Assembly (NCBI GenBank): GCA_018398805.1
Contig: JAGFBZ010000259.1
Location: 301,001 to 365,000, forward strand
Length of the DNA stretch: 64,000 nt
DNA from: Hirundichthys speculiger
Taxonomy: Eukaryota; Chordata; Actinopteri; Beloniformes; Exocoetidae
Direction of reading: 5' to 3'
The notes beneath the pieces are model-generated. The model saw nothing but the letters and a program-made list of their open reading frames with translations, made no database searches and was not told the origin of the DNA. The first letter of the stretch is position 1. Every line of letters starts with the position of its first letter. The translations under genes were made by a program, and so were the position numbers. This document shows positions 48,547 through 59,634 of the stretch, piece after piece.

Positions 48547-48554
48547 CCGGCTGT

Positions 48555-49266
48555 TTGCTATCACAGGCTAATACAGACTACAGAGGTAGAAGAGCATTTT
48601 GAAGTTGAGCATGCAAGTGCAACTTGAACTGACCTATGGTAATTTTTTTTTTTTTGTTTGGTTGGTTAGTTTTTTTTTTTTTTTTAATATATCATTTTGT
48701 AAAGTGTGTGGGTGGGCAGCAGTTAAGTGAAACATTTGAAGATGATTTCACACAACGAGCAGTTTACTTTAATATTTCAATTTGGTGCCACTTTATACTT
48801 CCATTTCATTGTACATGACTGCAAACTGTCAGATATGACTACAATCTAGAGTAAATTTATCTGAGAGCTATAATGATTCATTACTTTGATGACTTCGAAC
48901 ATCTGATATTACTACAAGCCTTAAAAATAAAACACATTGTTAATAAAAACTACTTGTAGTGAAATATTTTCTCAAGGATCTGAGTGTTTCTTCTTACACT
49001 ATTACAAGTATATATCAGTAAATTATTTTTTCTTCATCTTAAACAGCTTTGTTTGAGTCATACCGTGTTAAGAGTAAGGCTAAGTAGAGCACTTAAAGAT
49101 GACACTGTAGTATTGTTAACAAACAAGACCTTTCCAGCTATCTTGCTAGCTATCTAGCCATCCACTAAACCAGTAACATTATCAACTGAAAGCTAAGTTT
49201 CACATACTTTTACTTTTCGTTCTGCTCAAATATAATGACTTAACTTCTACACAGAGACATACTTAC
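48555..49266. other. rspry1 first-intron DNA, no gene seen
   Basis: AT-rich with poly-T tracts at 48644-48655 and 48670-48685. Nothing recognised. Confidence 0.35.
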
Positions 49267-49470
49267 AGTGCTCCCACTTAAACTGGACCAGTATGAAGAC
49301 GCAGCCGATCCAGGCAAAAGTAATTAACATGACAATGCAAATAAGGCAGTAAGGTTGTTGTATTGTAGCTAATGTGCTAGCTACTTAACCTAGCCGAACA
49401 CACCTCTGGCTCTCCTGTCAAACAACAACGGGTTACGCATTGTTTTCGCGTAGCAACGAAATACGCGTAG
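49267..49470 (-). other. probable non-coding first exon and promoter of rspry1
   Basis: A strong minus-strand donor GCACT/GTAAGTATG has its last exon base at 49267. It lies in an unrepeated stretch 3.5 kb upstream of the 45770 acceptor, and CpG-richer DNA follows to about 49640. The exon start cannot be fixed from sequence alone. Confidence 0.35.
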
Positions 49471-50046
49471 ATTTTAAACACCGGGAAAATACCGAATTAC
49501 ATTTACACAACCTGTCCATGTTCTGAAAAAAAAAATCTATCCCCAGTTATAAAGCGGTGCGTTCAGACGAACAGATTTTAGCGACGCCGCTATACTGCTA
49601 GCTGCTAGCTAAGTTCCGTAGCTGGCAGCTAACGTGTTGGTCATCAACAGCTGTGAAGGTGGAGGCGAGGCTCAGGAAGAGAAATACAGTCAGCGAAACC
49701 ACCAAACAGCAACTGAGTTTCTTCTCAATAATAAAAAACGGTTTTTTTTTTCATTATTATCCGGGGGGTCTGTTTTGTCGTTTTTCCATCTCTGATTTTT
49801 ATCTTTATACCCTTTATCATTTCCCCATGACATGCGAACACATTAGTAAATTCGTTCACTAAACCCAACAGAAAACACACACACACACACACAAACATTT
49901 GATCAAAACGCATCATGGTCATACATTTCTATAACGCTGTTTAATCTTGTATCAACACAAACACTTTAATGTTTAATGAACTATAAAACAAACAGATAGT
50001 TGCAGGGGAGAGTGAGGTCAGTGTTGGGCAAGTTCACTTTCTACAC

Positions 50047-50798
50047 CACATGTGTCAAACACAAGGCCCGCGGGCCAAATGTGGCCCTTGAGAGCTTGTG
50101 CACTATGGGCTTAAATTTTGAACCAATATTTTAAGACTTAAAATAAGCTTACACCGCTTTAAAGCGCATATTGACAATAAACTACATCTCCCAAAATGCA
50201 TTACGTCGTCACCCACAACAATAACAGTATCTCACCATGAGCAAGACATCAAGACGATTTTCAAAACTGATGGACTTGAGAAAAACGTCTACAAACTAAC
50301 CTCAACATGTCAAGGAAAAGAAAAATTGATGCACAAGGAAGAAAGTTTCATGAACGACAGGAAAACAAATACAAGTTTGTACCTCAAGGTGAAAAAACAG
50401 TGTGTCTTTTGTGTTATGAGGCAGGTGTCAGTTGTGAAAGAGTATAATCTACGTTGGCATTTTGACAGCAAACACGGAGCTAAGTATGCTAAATTTAGCC
50501 CACAGGAAAAACAAAGAATCATTTCCGCTTCTGAAACCAAGGTAATGGATACTCTCTGTGATGTAAACATCAGCTGTGCGAGAGCAGGGTTACAACCACA
50601 AACCCTGATTTTAATATAATAATGATTTGAATGTTTTTATAATAAATGCAGAAACAGTTATTTAACAATAATATAAGGTGTAGTTTAATTTATTTTAATT
50701 TACATTGCATTTTGTTACATTCATGTTGTCAATCTGGCCCTTGGAGGGCAACCATGATGCTGATGTGGCCCTCAGTAAAAATGAGTCTGACACCCCTG
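50047..50798 (+). mobile_element. internally deleted hAT element with zinc-finger exon, 752 bp
   Basis: Ends CACATGTGTCAAAC and GTCTGACACCCCTG (inverted CAGGGGTGTCAGAC); perfect 8 bp duplication TTCTACAC (50039-50046 and 50799-50806). It includes TTGAGAGCTTGTGC and CCTTGGAGGGC near its ends. Confidence 0.9.
50326..50619 (+). pseudogene. hAT transposase N-terminal fragment (zinc finger)
   Basis: QCVFCVMRQVSVVKEYNLRW then HFDSKHGAKYAKFSPQEKQR is the CxxC...H...H finger typical of GTF2IRD2/ZBED-like hAT transposases. The catalytic domain is missing. Confidence 0.7.
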
Positions 50799-51239
50799 TT
50801 CTACACGAACTAGTTAAGTTCATAGTTCATAGAAATTAAAATGAACTAGTTAAGTTCATACTTCATAGAAATTAAAATTAACTAGTTCAGTTCACCATTT
50901 TAAAAAAATGAACTAAATAGTTCATTTTTAAAAATGAACTAAATAGTTCATTTTAAAATTATTTATTAATTATTAATTAATTATTTATTTAGTTCATGAA
51001 CTAAATAGTTTATTTTTAGTTCATTTTTTAAAGTATTTTTTAATGTTGCTGTGAGCAATTATTTGTCAAAATGACTGCCACTGCCCATATACTTCACCAC
51101 AAACAACAATTATTTTATCCATTTTAACTGTCGAAAACTATTGGTCCAATTCGGAAACCTTATCTAACCAGGGTTCACATTAGCATTGAAGGGTCAGACC
51201 ATGTAAAACTGTAATTTCTGTTTCAGCTTCTCTCTACAG

Positions 51240-51951
51240 CAGCCATTCCCAAACTACAGAATACCAAGGCCCAATTTGAAATGTGAAAAATCTCCAAAGC
51301 CCACCCAAACCTTTAATCACAACTGTGATCAACATACGGGACGATATGGAGCCCCGTTTGGTTCATAATTCAATGCACAAATGAGTTTATTATTATGAAA
51401 TAATGGCATTTATTATTATTAAATATTTCCCATTATTATGAAAAAAATGTTATTATTATTAAATATTTTTTGTATTATTTTATCTTAGTTTAATGCATAA
51501 TAGTTTATTTCAGAATGGCTTTTTTAATCTAAGAATAAGTTTTTACATAATGGCTTCGTTTTTCAGTAGAATTAGCTTTTACATAATAATGACATTTTGC
51601 CACTGGGCGGGACCAGTGGTTGACCTGCATGCTCATTGGCTGATCCTTCTCCATGCAGTTGGTGGGGGACTCGCATCGAGCCTGTTGGCTACCTCTCGGA
51701 GTAAGTCAGAAAAGGATCTTTCTCCTGTCGCCATGCCGTCAAAATCAAGTTTTCCCTACATTTAACGCTACGTTTCTTAGTCACTCTTTCTATTTTAATC
51801 ATGTTATGAATACTTTACAGTAATTAAAAACATAATAAAAAAGATCGAAGATTTAAAACACATTTATTTAAGTTTAATGACCTCTCACGGCCCACCTGCA
51901 GTCCCACGACGGCCCACCAGGGGGCCGCGGCCCACACTTTGGGAATCACTG
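51240..51951 (-). mobile_element. short hAT-like element, family 1, copy 4, with nested repeat
   Basis: Ends CAGCCATTCCCAAACTA and TTTGGGAATCACTG; perfect duplication CTCTACAG (51232-51239 and 51952-51959). 51338-51780 is foreign repeat DNA also seen at 59585-61200. Confidence 0.88.
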
Positions 51952-52284
51952 CTCTACAGTATATTAAAAATATGAAAAAAAACCCTTTTTTTCCCCTCCA
52001 TTTCAATATTTGTAAAGTGACTCATTTTAACCCAGCTACGGGGTAAACTGAGACAAAGCCCAGATTTCAAGGGGGTAAAGTGATCTTGCTCGGGGTAAAA
52101 TGACCCACATACTTTTTCCCACTCTGAATCAAACCTTACAATACTTGTTGTAAAAGTTAGAATCTTCACAACTGGTTAGACAACCACTGATTCCAGAAAT
52201 AATGTTGGAATAATTTAAAAATCATGGAGACTGGTCAATTAAGATCATTTTGATTGAAACACTTGAAGGTAAATGAACATCAGA

Positions 52285-52720
52285 GTCAGAATCAGAATCA
52301 GAAATACTTTATTGATCCCCGCGGGGAGATTGTTATTGTTGCAGGTGCTACTTACAAGAATAAAAGAAATAAAAGTGACTCATCTCATCTCTATTGTGTG
52401 CAATATACATATACATATTCATTAACGTGCAATAACTTATCTCAGGTGTAGTAATTACTACCAACATATCCTTGTAAATAAAGTCAGAGTTATTATTTAT
52501 TATTTATTATATATTCTCTATTGTAGTGATTGTTTGTCTGTTTTTATTATTGTTTTATCCTATTTTATTGTTGTCCTTTTTCTCTTTTTTATTGCTATTC
52601 TTGCTGCTGTAACAATGTCAATTTCCCCATTGTGGGACAAATAAAGGATTATCTTAGCTTATCTTATCTTATCTTATCTTATCTTATCTTATCTTATCTT
52701 ATCTTATCTTATAAGAAACA
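52285..52720. repeat. LINE/SINE tails and (ATCTT)n microsatellite
   Basis: On the minus strand AATCTCCCCGCGGGGATCAA at about 52310-52330; on the plus strand CAATTTCCCCATTGTGGGAC then AAATAAAGGATTATCTTA followed by (ATCTT)n at 52649-52711. Typical fish non-LTR ends. Confidence 0.6.
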
Positions 52721-52885
52721 GAAGAAATTTAACATGAAGTGCAATTAGAAGAAAACATAAAATTAAAATGAAATAAAATATGAATATAAACAAAAATATA
52801 TATACTAAAATATGAATATAAAACAAAAATATACACTGAAGAAAATAGGTAAAAGAGTATATACAGTAAAGGTGCTTTGAACAGT

Positions 52886-53125
52886 AAAGGTGCTTTGAAC
52901 AGTCGTATTCTGAGATTGTATATTTTTGGCTCGTAATTAGCGGCTAACATGCTAACAACAACAAAAGAAACAGTCCGATTTTCTCTGCATGGAACAGGCA
53001 CTTTATTCTGGCACTGCAGGAACTTGTAACATCACACAGGTTGTATTGTTGGGCTCCTGTCGGTTAACAGAGAATGTAAATCTATACACGCTGGGCTGCT
53101 GTTGATGCTCACTACACTTTTCATC
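52886..53125 (+). repeat. dispersed repeat shared with 62810-63040
   Basis: Both loci have GGCTCGT..., GCGGCTAACA, CAGTCCGATTTTCTCTGC-like, CACTTTATTC, GTAAATC-like and GCTGCTGTTGATGCTCAC-like blocks in order. Possibly an LTR-type repeat. Confidence 0.5.
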
Positions 53126-53129
53126 TAAC

Positions 53130-53545
53130 CCCGTTTATGTAACACAGAATACATCTACAAGAAAGGTCAGAGCAGACTCTACTTTTTAAGAAAGCTGAGA
53201 TCTTTTAATGTCTGCACCAAGATGTTGCACATCTTCTATAGGTCTGTTGTTGAAAGTGCAATCAGCTTTGCAGCCATCTGCTGGGGCAGCAGCATCAGAA
53301 CCAGAGACGTGAAGAGAATCAACAAACTGATCAGGAAAGCTGGATCTGTGCTGGGTGTAACTCTGGAGCTGACTGTACAAAAAAGAACAAGCTGATGAAG
53401 ATGATGGAGGACTCTTCACACCCTCTCCACAGAGTGTTCAGTGAGAGGCTTCTTCAGGTCTGGTGCAAGATGGAAAGATACAGAAGATCATTCCTGCCAG
53501 CAGCCATCAGCCTCCACAACAAGACATCCTACTATTATTAAATCA
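53130..53545 (+). pseudogene. LINE reverse-transcriptase C-terminal fragment
   Basis: In broken frames: KKGQSRLYFLRKLRSFNVCT, KMLHIFYRSVVESAISFAAI, CWGSSI, then a SHPLHRVFSERLLQV and RRSFLPAAISLHN end. A very common fish non-LTR tail; strongly 5'-truncated. Confidence 0.65.
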
Positions 53546-53609
53546 ATATTAATATTAATGCTGTCATTTATTTATTGTTGAAAAAAAAAAAGCTCATACT
53601 ACAATGTAT

Positions 53610-53725
53610 TGTAGTATGAGTGCTCGGGCCCTAATAATAATAATAATATTAATAATAATGATAATAATAATAATAATAAACATTTGAAATACAATAGGGT
53701 CCTTGCACCCTCGGTGCTCGGGCCC

Positions 53726-53756
<31 letters not shown>

Positions 53757-53801
53757 CATTCGAAATACAATAGGGTCCTCGCACCCTCGGTGCTCAGGCC
53801 C

Positions 53802-53856
<55 letters not shown>

Positions 53857-53936
53857 CATTTGAAATACAATAGGGTCCTCGCACCCTCGGTGCTCGGCCC
53901 CTAATAATAATAATATTAATAATAATAATAATAATG

Positions 53937-53980
<44 letters not shown>

Positions 53981-54025
53981 CATTTGAAATACAATAGGGT
54001 CCTCGCACCCTCGGTGCTCGGGCCC

Positions 54026-54058
<33 letters not shown>

Positions 54059-54122
54059 TAATAATAATAATAATAAACATTTGAAATACAATAGGGTCCT
54101 TGCACCCTCGGTGCTCAGGCCC

Positions 54123-54157
<35 letters not shown>

Positions 54158-54207
54158 TTAAACATTTGAAATACAATAGGGTCCTTGCACCCTCGGTGCT
54201 CAGGCCC

Positions 54208-54256
<49 letters not shown>

Positions 54257-54301
54257 CATTTGAAATACAATAGGGTCCTTGCACCCTCGGTGCTCGGGCC
54301 C

Positions 54302-54347
<46 letters not shown>

Positions 54348-54482
54348 CATTCGAAATACAATAGGGTCCTCGCACCCTCGGTGCTCAGGCCCTAATAATA
54401 ATAATAATAATATAATAATATAATAATGATAATAAACATTTGAAATACAATAGGGTCCTTGCACCCTCGGTGCTCGGGCCCC

Positions 54483-54543
<61 letters not shown>

Positions 54544-54588
54544 CATTTGAAATACAATAGGGTCCTTGCACCCTCGGTGCTCAGGCCC

Positions 54589-54631
<43 letters not shown>

Positions 54632-54769
54632 CATTTGAAATACAATAGGGTCCTTGCACCCTCGGTGCTCAGGCCCTAATAATAATAATAATAATAATAA
54701 TAATATAATAATAATAATAATAAACATTTGAAATACAATAGGGTCCTTGCACCCTCGGTGCTCGGGCCC

Positions 54770-54812
<43 letters not shown>

Positions 54813-54857
54813 CATTCGAAATACAATAGGGTCCTCGCACCCTCGGTGCTCAGGCCC

Positions 54858-54902
<45 letters not shown>

Positions 54903-54954
54903 TAATAAACATTTGAAATACAATAGGGTCCTTGCACCCTCGGTGCTCGGGCCC

Positions 54955-55021
<67 letters not shown>

Positions 55022-55066
55022 CATTTGAAATACAATAGGGTCCTTGCACCCTCGGTGCTCAGGCCC

Positions 55067-55108
<42 letters not shown>

Positions 55109-55169
55109 TAATAATAATAATAAACATTTGAAATACAATAGGGTCCTTGCACCCTCGGTGCTCGGGCCC

Positions 55170-55203
<34 letters not shown>

Positions 55204-55248
55204 CATTCGAAATACAATAGGGTCCTCGCACCCTCGGTGCTCAGGCCC

Positions 55249-55307
<59 letters not shown>

Positions 55308-55356
55308 TTTGAAATACAATAGGGTCCTTGCACCCTCGGTGCTCGGGCCCATAATA

Positions 55357-55404
<48 letters not shown>

Positions 55405-55480
55405 CATTTGAAATACAATAGGGTCCTTGCACCCTCGGTGCTCGGCCCCTAATAATAATAATATTAATAATAATAATAAC

Positions 55481-55534
<54 letters not shown>

Positions 55535-55660
55535 CATTCGAAATACAATAGGGTCCTTGCACCCTCGGTGCTCGGCCCCTAATAATAATAATAATAATAA
55601 TAATAAACATTCAAAATACAATAGGGTCCTTGCACCCATAGGTGCTCGGGCCCTAATAAT
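53610..55660. repeat. minisatellite: 21 hairpin cores separated by (TAA)n
   Basis: The unit is (TAA)n, then ACATTTGAAATACAATAGG, then GTCCTTGCACCCTCGGTGCT and C(G/A)GGCCC. Each core is an imperfect 13 bp inverted repeat with a CTC loop. 21 full cores and a partial one at the left, period about 75-125 bp. Variants recur in a five-unit order (see findings). It lies between the rspry1 and brd1 promoters. Confidence 0.92.
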
Positions 55661-55705
55661 AGAATCCAAGATTGAAATTACTTCCTGGTTTTCGTGTTTA
55701 CGTAA

Positions 55706-55713
55706 TGACGTCA
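55706..55713. promoter_or_regulatory. full CRE (TGACGTCA) in the probable brd1 promoter
   Basis: A perfect palindromic cAMP-response element, about 290 bp upstream of the candidate first-exon donor of brd1 and just outside the end of the minisatellite. CREB/ATF proteins bind this octamer, often at CpG promoters. Confidence 0.45.
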
Positions 55714-55939
55714 CAGCGAGTCGACTTCTCATAAAACAGGCTTGTTGTGGAGACGAGACGCTCAAGCAACCGCTCAACACTTCCACTTTATACTCCCATT
55801 CCACAGTCCAGCGATCACAGTTTATCACCATATTAATCTATTGCTCATAAAGCTTGGTCTCTGTCGCCTTTTATACTCGCCGGTCACTTTAATCGGTTCA
55901 GCGTTGGGTGAGCGGACTAAATGTGGATTTAACTGCTGC

Positions 55940-56004
55940 TTTGACCTATAGGCCGCGCCGCCATTGCTTCAGTTTCTGTAAGCTGAATTTCTGAAAATAC
56001 AGAG
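55940..56004 (+). other. probable non-coding first exon of brd1
   Basis: A GC-rich stretch with GCCGCCATTG (YY1-like) at about 55956 is followed by ACAGAG/GTAGGT, whose last exon base is 56004. It would splice to 58199, 18 nt before the brd1 ATG. The start is arbitrary. Inference from promoter-like sequence and donor. Confidence 0.35.
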
Positions 56005-56737
56005 GTAGGTTTCGCCTCGCTCCTTCTGCTACCTCTTTAGCATTAATATCTTATAATCTAGACATGGTGAAACACAGTGGAACCTAATGCGGCTCTGTGG
56101 AAGTGAAAAAAACATATATTTGAAGTTGTGTCTGCTTGTATTGGTCGCCATATTTTCTCACCCTGGTGTTAGCAGAGGAACATTAGCCAAATTCCTGGAC
56201 GGAATGTCCTGATACGATCAACAAGCATGCCGAAATACTAATGCCTGTCTGTCCACTTTCATTCTGGTTTTGGTGTAGGTCCATCTTATATTACACATAA
56301 ATGTTACAGGTCATTTAAAAGTTATGAATGGGTATCTGACGGTTCACCTTACAACGAGAAGAGGGCACGTGGAATAGTTTAGCTGACAGTATATACAATC
56401 AGCGGCTTCAGTAAGGTTATCAGAGCTGAAAGGAGCTTCTGTGTGGATGCTGCTGCTGTCTGTACGCGTCATTCATTCATTCATTCTGTTGTGAGTGATG
56501 TTCCCGCCCCCTGTGGTAATAATCATTAAAGGTGTCTCAAGTTAAAGGTGCAGATCTCGCAGTTCCATATGATATAATGCCAGTATCAATATATACAACA
56601 CTTCTCAGTGTAATGGGTGTTGTAGTGATCCATGTTAATTTAAATCTCAGGAGCAATACAGGAAATGCAAACTATACTTTTGGGTAAAGAGATGCTGTCA
56701 TTCTGAGTGAAAGATGAACTTAACTGATGCATTTAAC

Positions 56738-56940
56738 TGATCCATGAAAGGGCCGTGTGGCTGCAGGTTTTTGTTCCAACCATGCAGAAACACAGCTGAT
56801 TTGTTTCATTCAATCAACTGAACTGGTTTAGACCTTTTAGTGAAGGCAACTAGTTGACTGACTAAAGCAAGTCAGCTGTGTTTCTGCATGGTTGGAACAA
56901 AAACCTGTAGCCACACGGCCCTTTCATGGATCAGTTTGAC
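56738..56940. mobile_element. MITE with about 65 bp inverted arms in brd1 intron 1
   Basis: TGATCCATGAAAGGGCCGTG at the left and its inverse at the right; inner match through TTTTTGTTCCAACCATGCAG. A known fish style of short inverted-repeat element. Non-coding. Confidence 0.85.
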
Positions 56941-57008
56941 ACCTGTGATTTAGGTTAAAGGAAGTTGGTCATTTTTTCATGTTCTGTTCAGTAGAGGTGT
57001 AATGTTCC

Positions 57009-57756
57009 ATTGGCCACAGTTACATGATGTTTTTTAATTCAGAATTAATAATTCTTAAATAAATAATTCCGAATTAAACTATTTTCCTTCAAGTTTACAT
57101 GGAAATAGTAATTCCGAATTGAGGTTTACATGGAAAACACGTTAATTCGGCTTTATCCAACTCCGCTTTAGGTCTGGGGGTTGGGAAGGGTTCTGATTGG
57201 ATGGGGGGGGCGGACGTCTTTACGTCTACCGGAAGAAAACAAACTTACTCGGTTAGCAACAACATTCCACTTATTTTTGACCTGGGTGGCGTCTCTATCT
57301 GTGAAACCTCCTTCATTTAACCTGGCCGCTACAACTTTGAAAAGCTCACAATTTTTATGTTTCCTGCCATCTGTTCTTTTAATTATTTCCAGTTCCTCCA
57401 AGCTATTTATTAAATAAATCGTCTCTGCTCTTGACCACCGTTTACTGCGTGCTGCCATCTTGAAACTTTGTTTTGAAAACAAGCCCAGCGCAGAATATAA
57501 GCGTCATCGCGACAGACGGGCAAGAGAACGAGCATGCGCAGAAAGACGGGAATTAATTTAAAGAGGAATGTGCGTATACATGACCGCTGAATTATTTTAT
57601 TGGGAATTAAAATCAGAATAAACCAGCCACTTACTTCAGAATTAAGTTTAATTCGGAATTGACATTTTCATTCGGAATTGTTTACATGGTGACTTTTATT
57701 CGGATTTAACTTTAATTCTGATTTAAAGAGGAATTAAACTTCCCATGTAAACGCAC
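57009..57756 (-). mobile_element. short transposon carrying a Myb/SANT-like exon, copy 2
   Basis: Same ends and interior as 47064-47805, in the same orientation, in brd1 intron 1. Confidence 0.75.
57168..57482 (-). CDS. Myb/SANT-like DNA-binding protein fragment of the transposon, copy 2
   Basis: 104 codons nearly identical to 47135-47527, with changes such as RAEMIYL to RAETIYL and TDGDATQ to TDRDATQ and a short deletion near VANRV. The frame is kept in both copies. Confidence 0.55.
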   Translation of the reverse strand: MFSKQSFKMAARSKRWSRAETIYLINSLEELEIIKRTDGRKHKNCELFKVVAARLNEGGFTDRDATQVKNKWNVVANRVSLFSSGRRKDVRPPHPIRTLPNPQT

Positions 57757-58216
57757 TGATTGATGCATTGATATAATGAACAATCCAATAGCATTGATAC
57801 AAAATGAAAATATTGATCAGGCATCAATACATGTAATCATCATCAATGGCAGTTATCAAGTGGCCTTTCGTCGTCTTTTTTAATTAAAAGATATAATTTT
57901 TCATATAATATTCTAGTTGAACATAGGAATAAAAATGTGGAATGATATTTTAGTTAGTTTTATGTGAATGTCTCTTATCAGTTAGCAGCTCCTGAATTGA
58001 ACCGAGTCAAAATGATATTGTGGTAGACTTTGGGATATTGTCAAATATTGAATCATCATGTTGAAACTTGGGTTTTACGCCCCTTACTGTTCAGTTTTTT
58101 TGTTGTTTTTTTTCTGACACTGGTGTGTGGGGGAAGTTAATGACACAAAAGCCTGTCACATTGAGTCAACACTGTAATTTTATTTATACAGTTTTCAGGA
58201 TCCTCGCTGCTTCAGC

Positions 58217-59568
58217 ATGAAGAAAAAAGGGCGAAGCCACCGTTCGGCTATATTAAAGAGGGAGTCCTCTCCGATCAAGCCATCGCCCAACAGGGAGACG
58301 CTCACCTATGCACAAGCCCAGCGGATGGTGGAGCTGGAGGTGGACGGGCGGGTGCACCGCTTCAGCATTTACGATAAGCTGGACGTCATCACCGACGATG
58401 ACTCCAGGGCCCAGGAGATCATGGAGTGCAACAGCAACAAGGAGAACAGCGAGAGGCCCCAGCAGGTCCTGGTCCGCTCGGTGCGCCTCAAAAACAACCA
58501 GCAGAAGAAGAGTTCTGCTCTCTCTGCCTCCTCGCATGGCAGCAGCACCGGTGGCCTGTTGGAGCCAAGAGTTCGACCAGTCGAGTACAATCTGCCAGTG
58601 GTGCCGAGGAGGCCCGCGGCATATTACAAATACACCGAGAGGACAGCGGAGGACCTGGACGAGGAGGTGGAGTACAACATGGACGAGGAGGACTACGCTT
58701 GGCTGGATCTCGTAAATGAAAAACGAAAGGGCGAAGGTATCAGCCAGGTGTCACACAACCTGTTTGAGTTCCTGGTGGACCGTTTTGAGAAGGAGTCGTA
58801 CCTGGCCATGCAGGGTCAGCTCGCCCTTCAGACTCTGGTAGACGAGGACGCCGTCTGCTGCGTTTGCATGGACGGAGACGGAGCAGACAGTAATGTCATC
58901 CTCTTCTGTGACGCCTGCAACATCGCCGTCCATCAGGAGTGCTACGGTGTGCCGTACATACCTGAGGGTCAGTGGCTGTGTCGCCACTGCCTCCAGTGTC
59001 CGTCGCAGCCGGCTGAATGCCTGTTCTGCCCGAACAGAGGAGGAGCTCTGAAGAAGACGGACGACGGGCGCTGGGGCCATGTAGCGTGCGCTCTGTGGGT
59101 GCCTGAAGTTGGTTTCTCTGACACAGTTTTCATCGAGCCCATCGACGGCGTTCGCAACATCCCGCCAGCTCGCTGGAAGCTCACCTGCTACCTGTGTAAG
59201 ACAAAAGGGGCTGGGGCGTGCATCCAGTGTGACAAAATGAACTGTTACACGGCCTTTCATGTCAGCTGTGCTCAGAAGGCAGGCCTCTACATGAAAATGG
59301 AGCCTGTGAAAGAAGTGACTGCATCTGGGAGTACTACCTTCTCTGTGAAGAAGACGGCCTACTGCTGCAGCCACGTACCTGAAGGCTGGAACCGCCGGCC
59401 TCTCAACGTCTACGACGACCCTCACTCCAAAAACAGAGCCTGTCACAAGAGGGCGGACAAACCTCGGTGTAAGGGCTGGCAGAAGAAAAAGATTAAGAGA
59501 GCAGAGGCTAGACTGGAAGCAGAACCCGAGAGCCCGACCAGCCCAGGACCAAGCATTACCGTTTCAAG
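58217..59568 (+). CDS. brd1: BRD1/BRPF2, first coding exon (N-terminal 450 codons); gene continues past the window
   Basis: BRD1 is the scaffold that links MYST acetyltransferases (KAT7/HBO1, KAT6A/B) to ING4/5 and MEAF6 on chromatin. Seen here: MKKKGRSHR start, EPL1-like region (TLTYAQAQRMVE at 29-40, ECNSNKENSE at 70-79, EVEYNMDEEDYAWLDLVNEK at 150-169), PHD1 (214-258; C214, C217, C231, C234, H239, C242, C255, C258), zinc knuckle (C268, C271, H288, C291), and extended PHD2 (from C324 to about H386). The phrase KKTDDGRWGHV and EVGFSDTVFIEPIDGVRNIP favour BRD1 over BRPF1 and BRPF3, and the N-terminal zinc finger of BRPF1 is absent. The bromodomain and PWWP domain are not in the window. The exon begins at 58199 after TTTTCAG and ends TCAAG/GTAAGA at 59568. 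Teleosts carry brd1a and brd1b, and I cannot tell which this is. Confidence 0.94.
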
Positions 59569-59634
59569 GTAAGAATGCAGAAAAGTATGGAGCCCTGTTT
59601 GAGTCATAATTCAATGAATAAATGAGTCTATTAT

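Larger units (their letters stand above)
50020..51020. repeat. GAACTAGTT-rich repeat split by a hAT element
   Basis: Left part GTGTTGGGCAAGTTCAC; right part with repeated GAACTAGTTAAGTTCAT and AATGAACTAAATAGTTCATT palindromes. The insertion at 50047-50798 divides it. Confidence 0.55.

Noticed and set aside
53610..55660. Regular repeat-spacer pattern resembling a CRISPR array
   Set aside because: Spacers are all (TAA)n, the genome is a vertebrate, and the units are a minisatellite.
53649..55831. Many open frames of Leu, Ile or Tyr runs on the minus strand, up to 196 codons
   Set aside because: They are translations of (TAA)n tracts with repeated hairpin cores; no codon bias or domain, purely low-complexity.
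58308..58719. 135- and 97-codon plus frames and a 231-codon minus frame over brd1
   Set aside because: Out-of-frame shadows of the brd1 exon, whose own frame carries all conserved residues.
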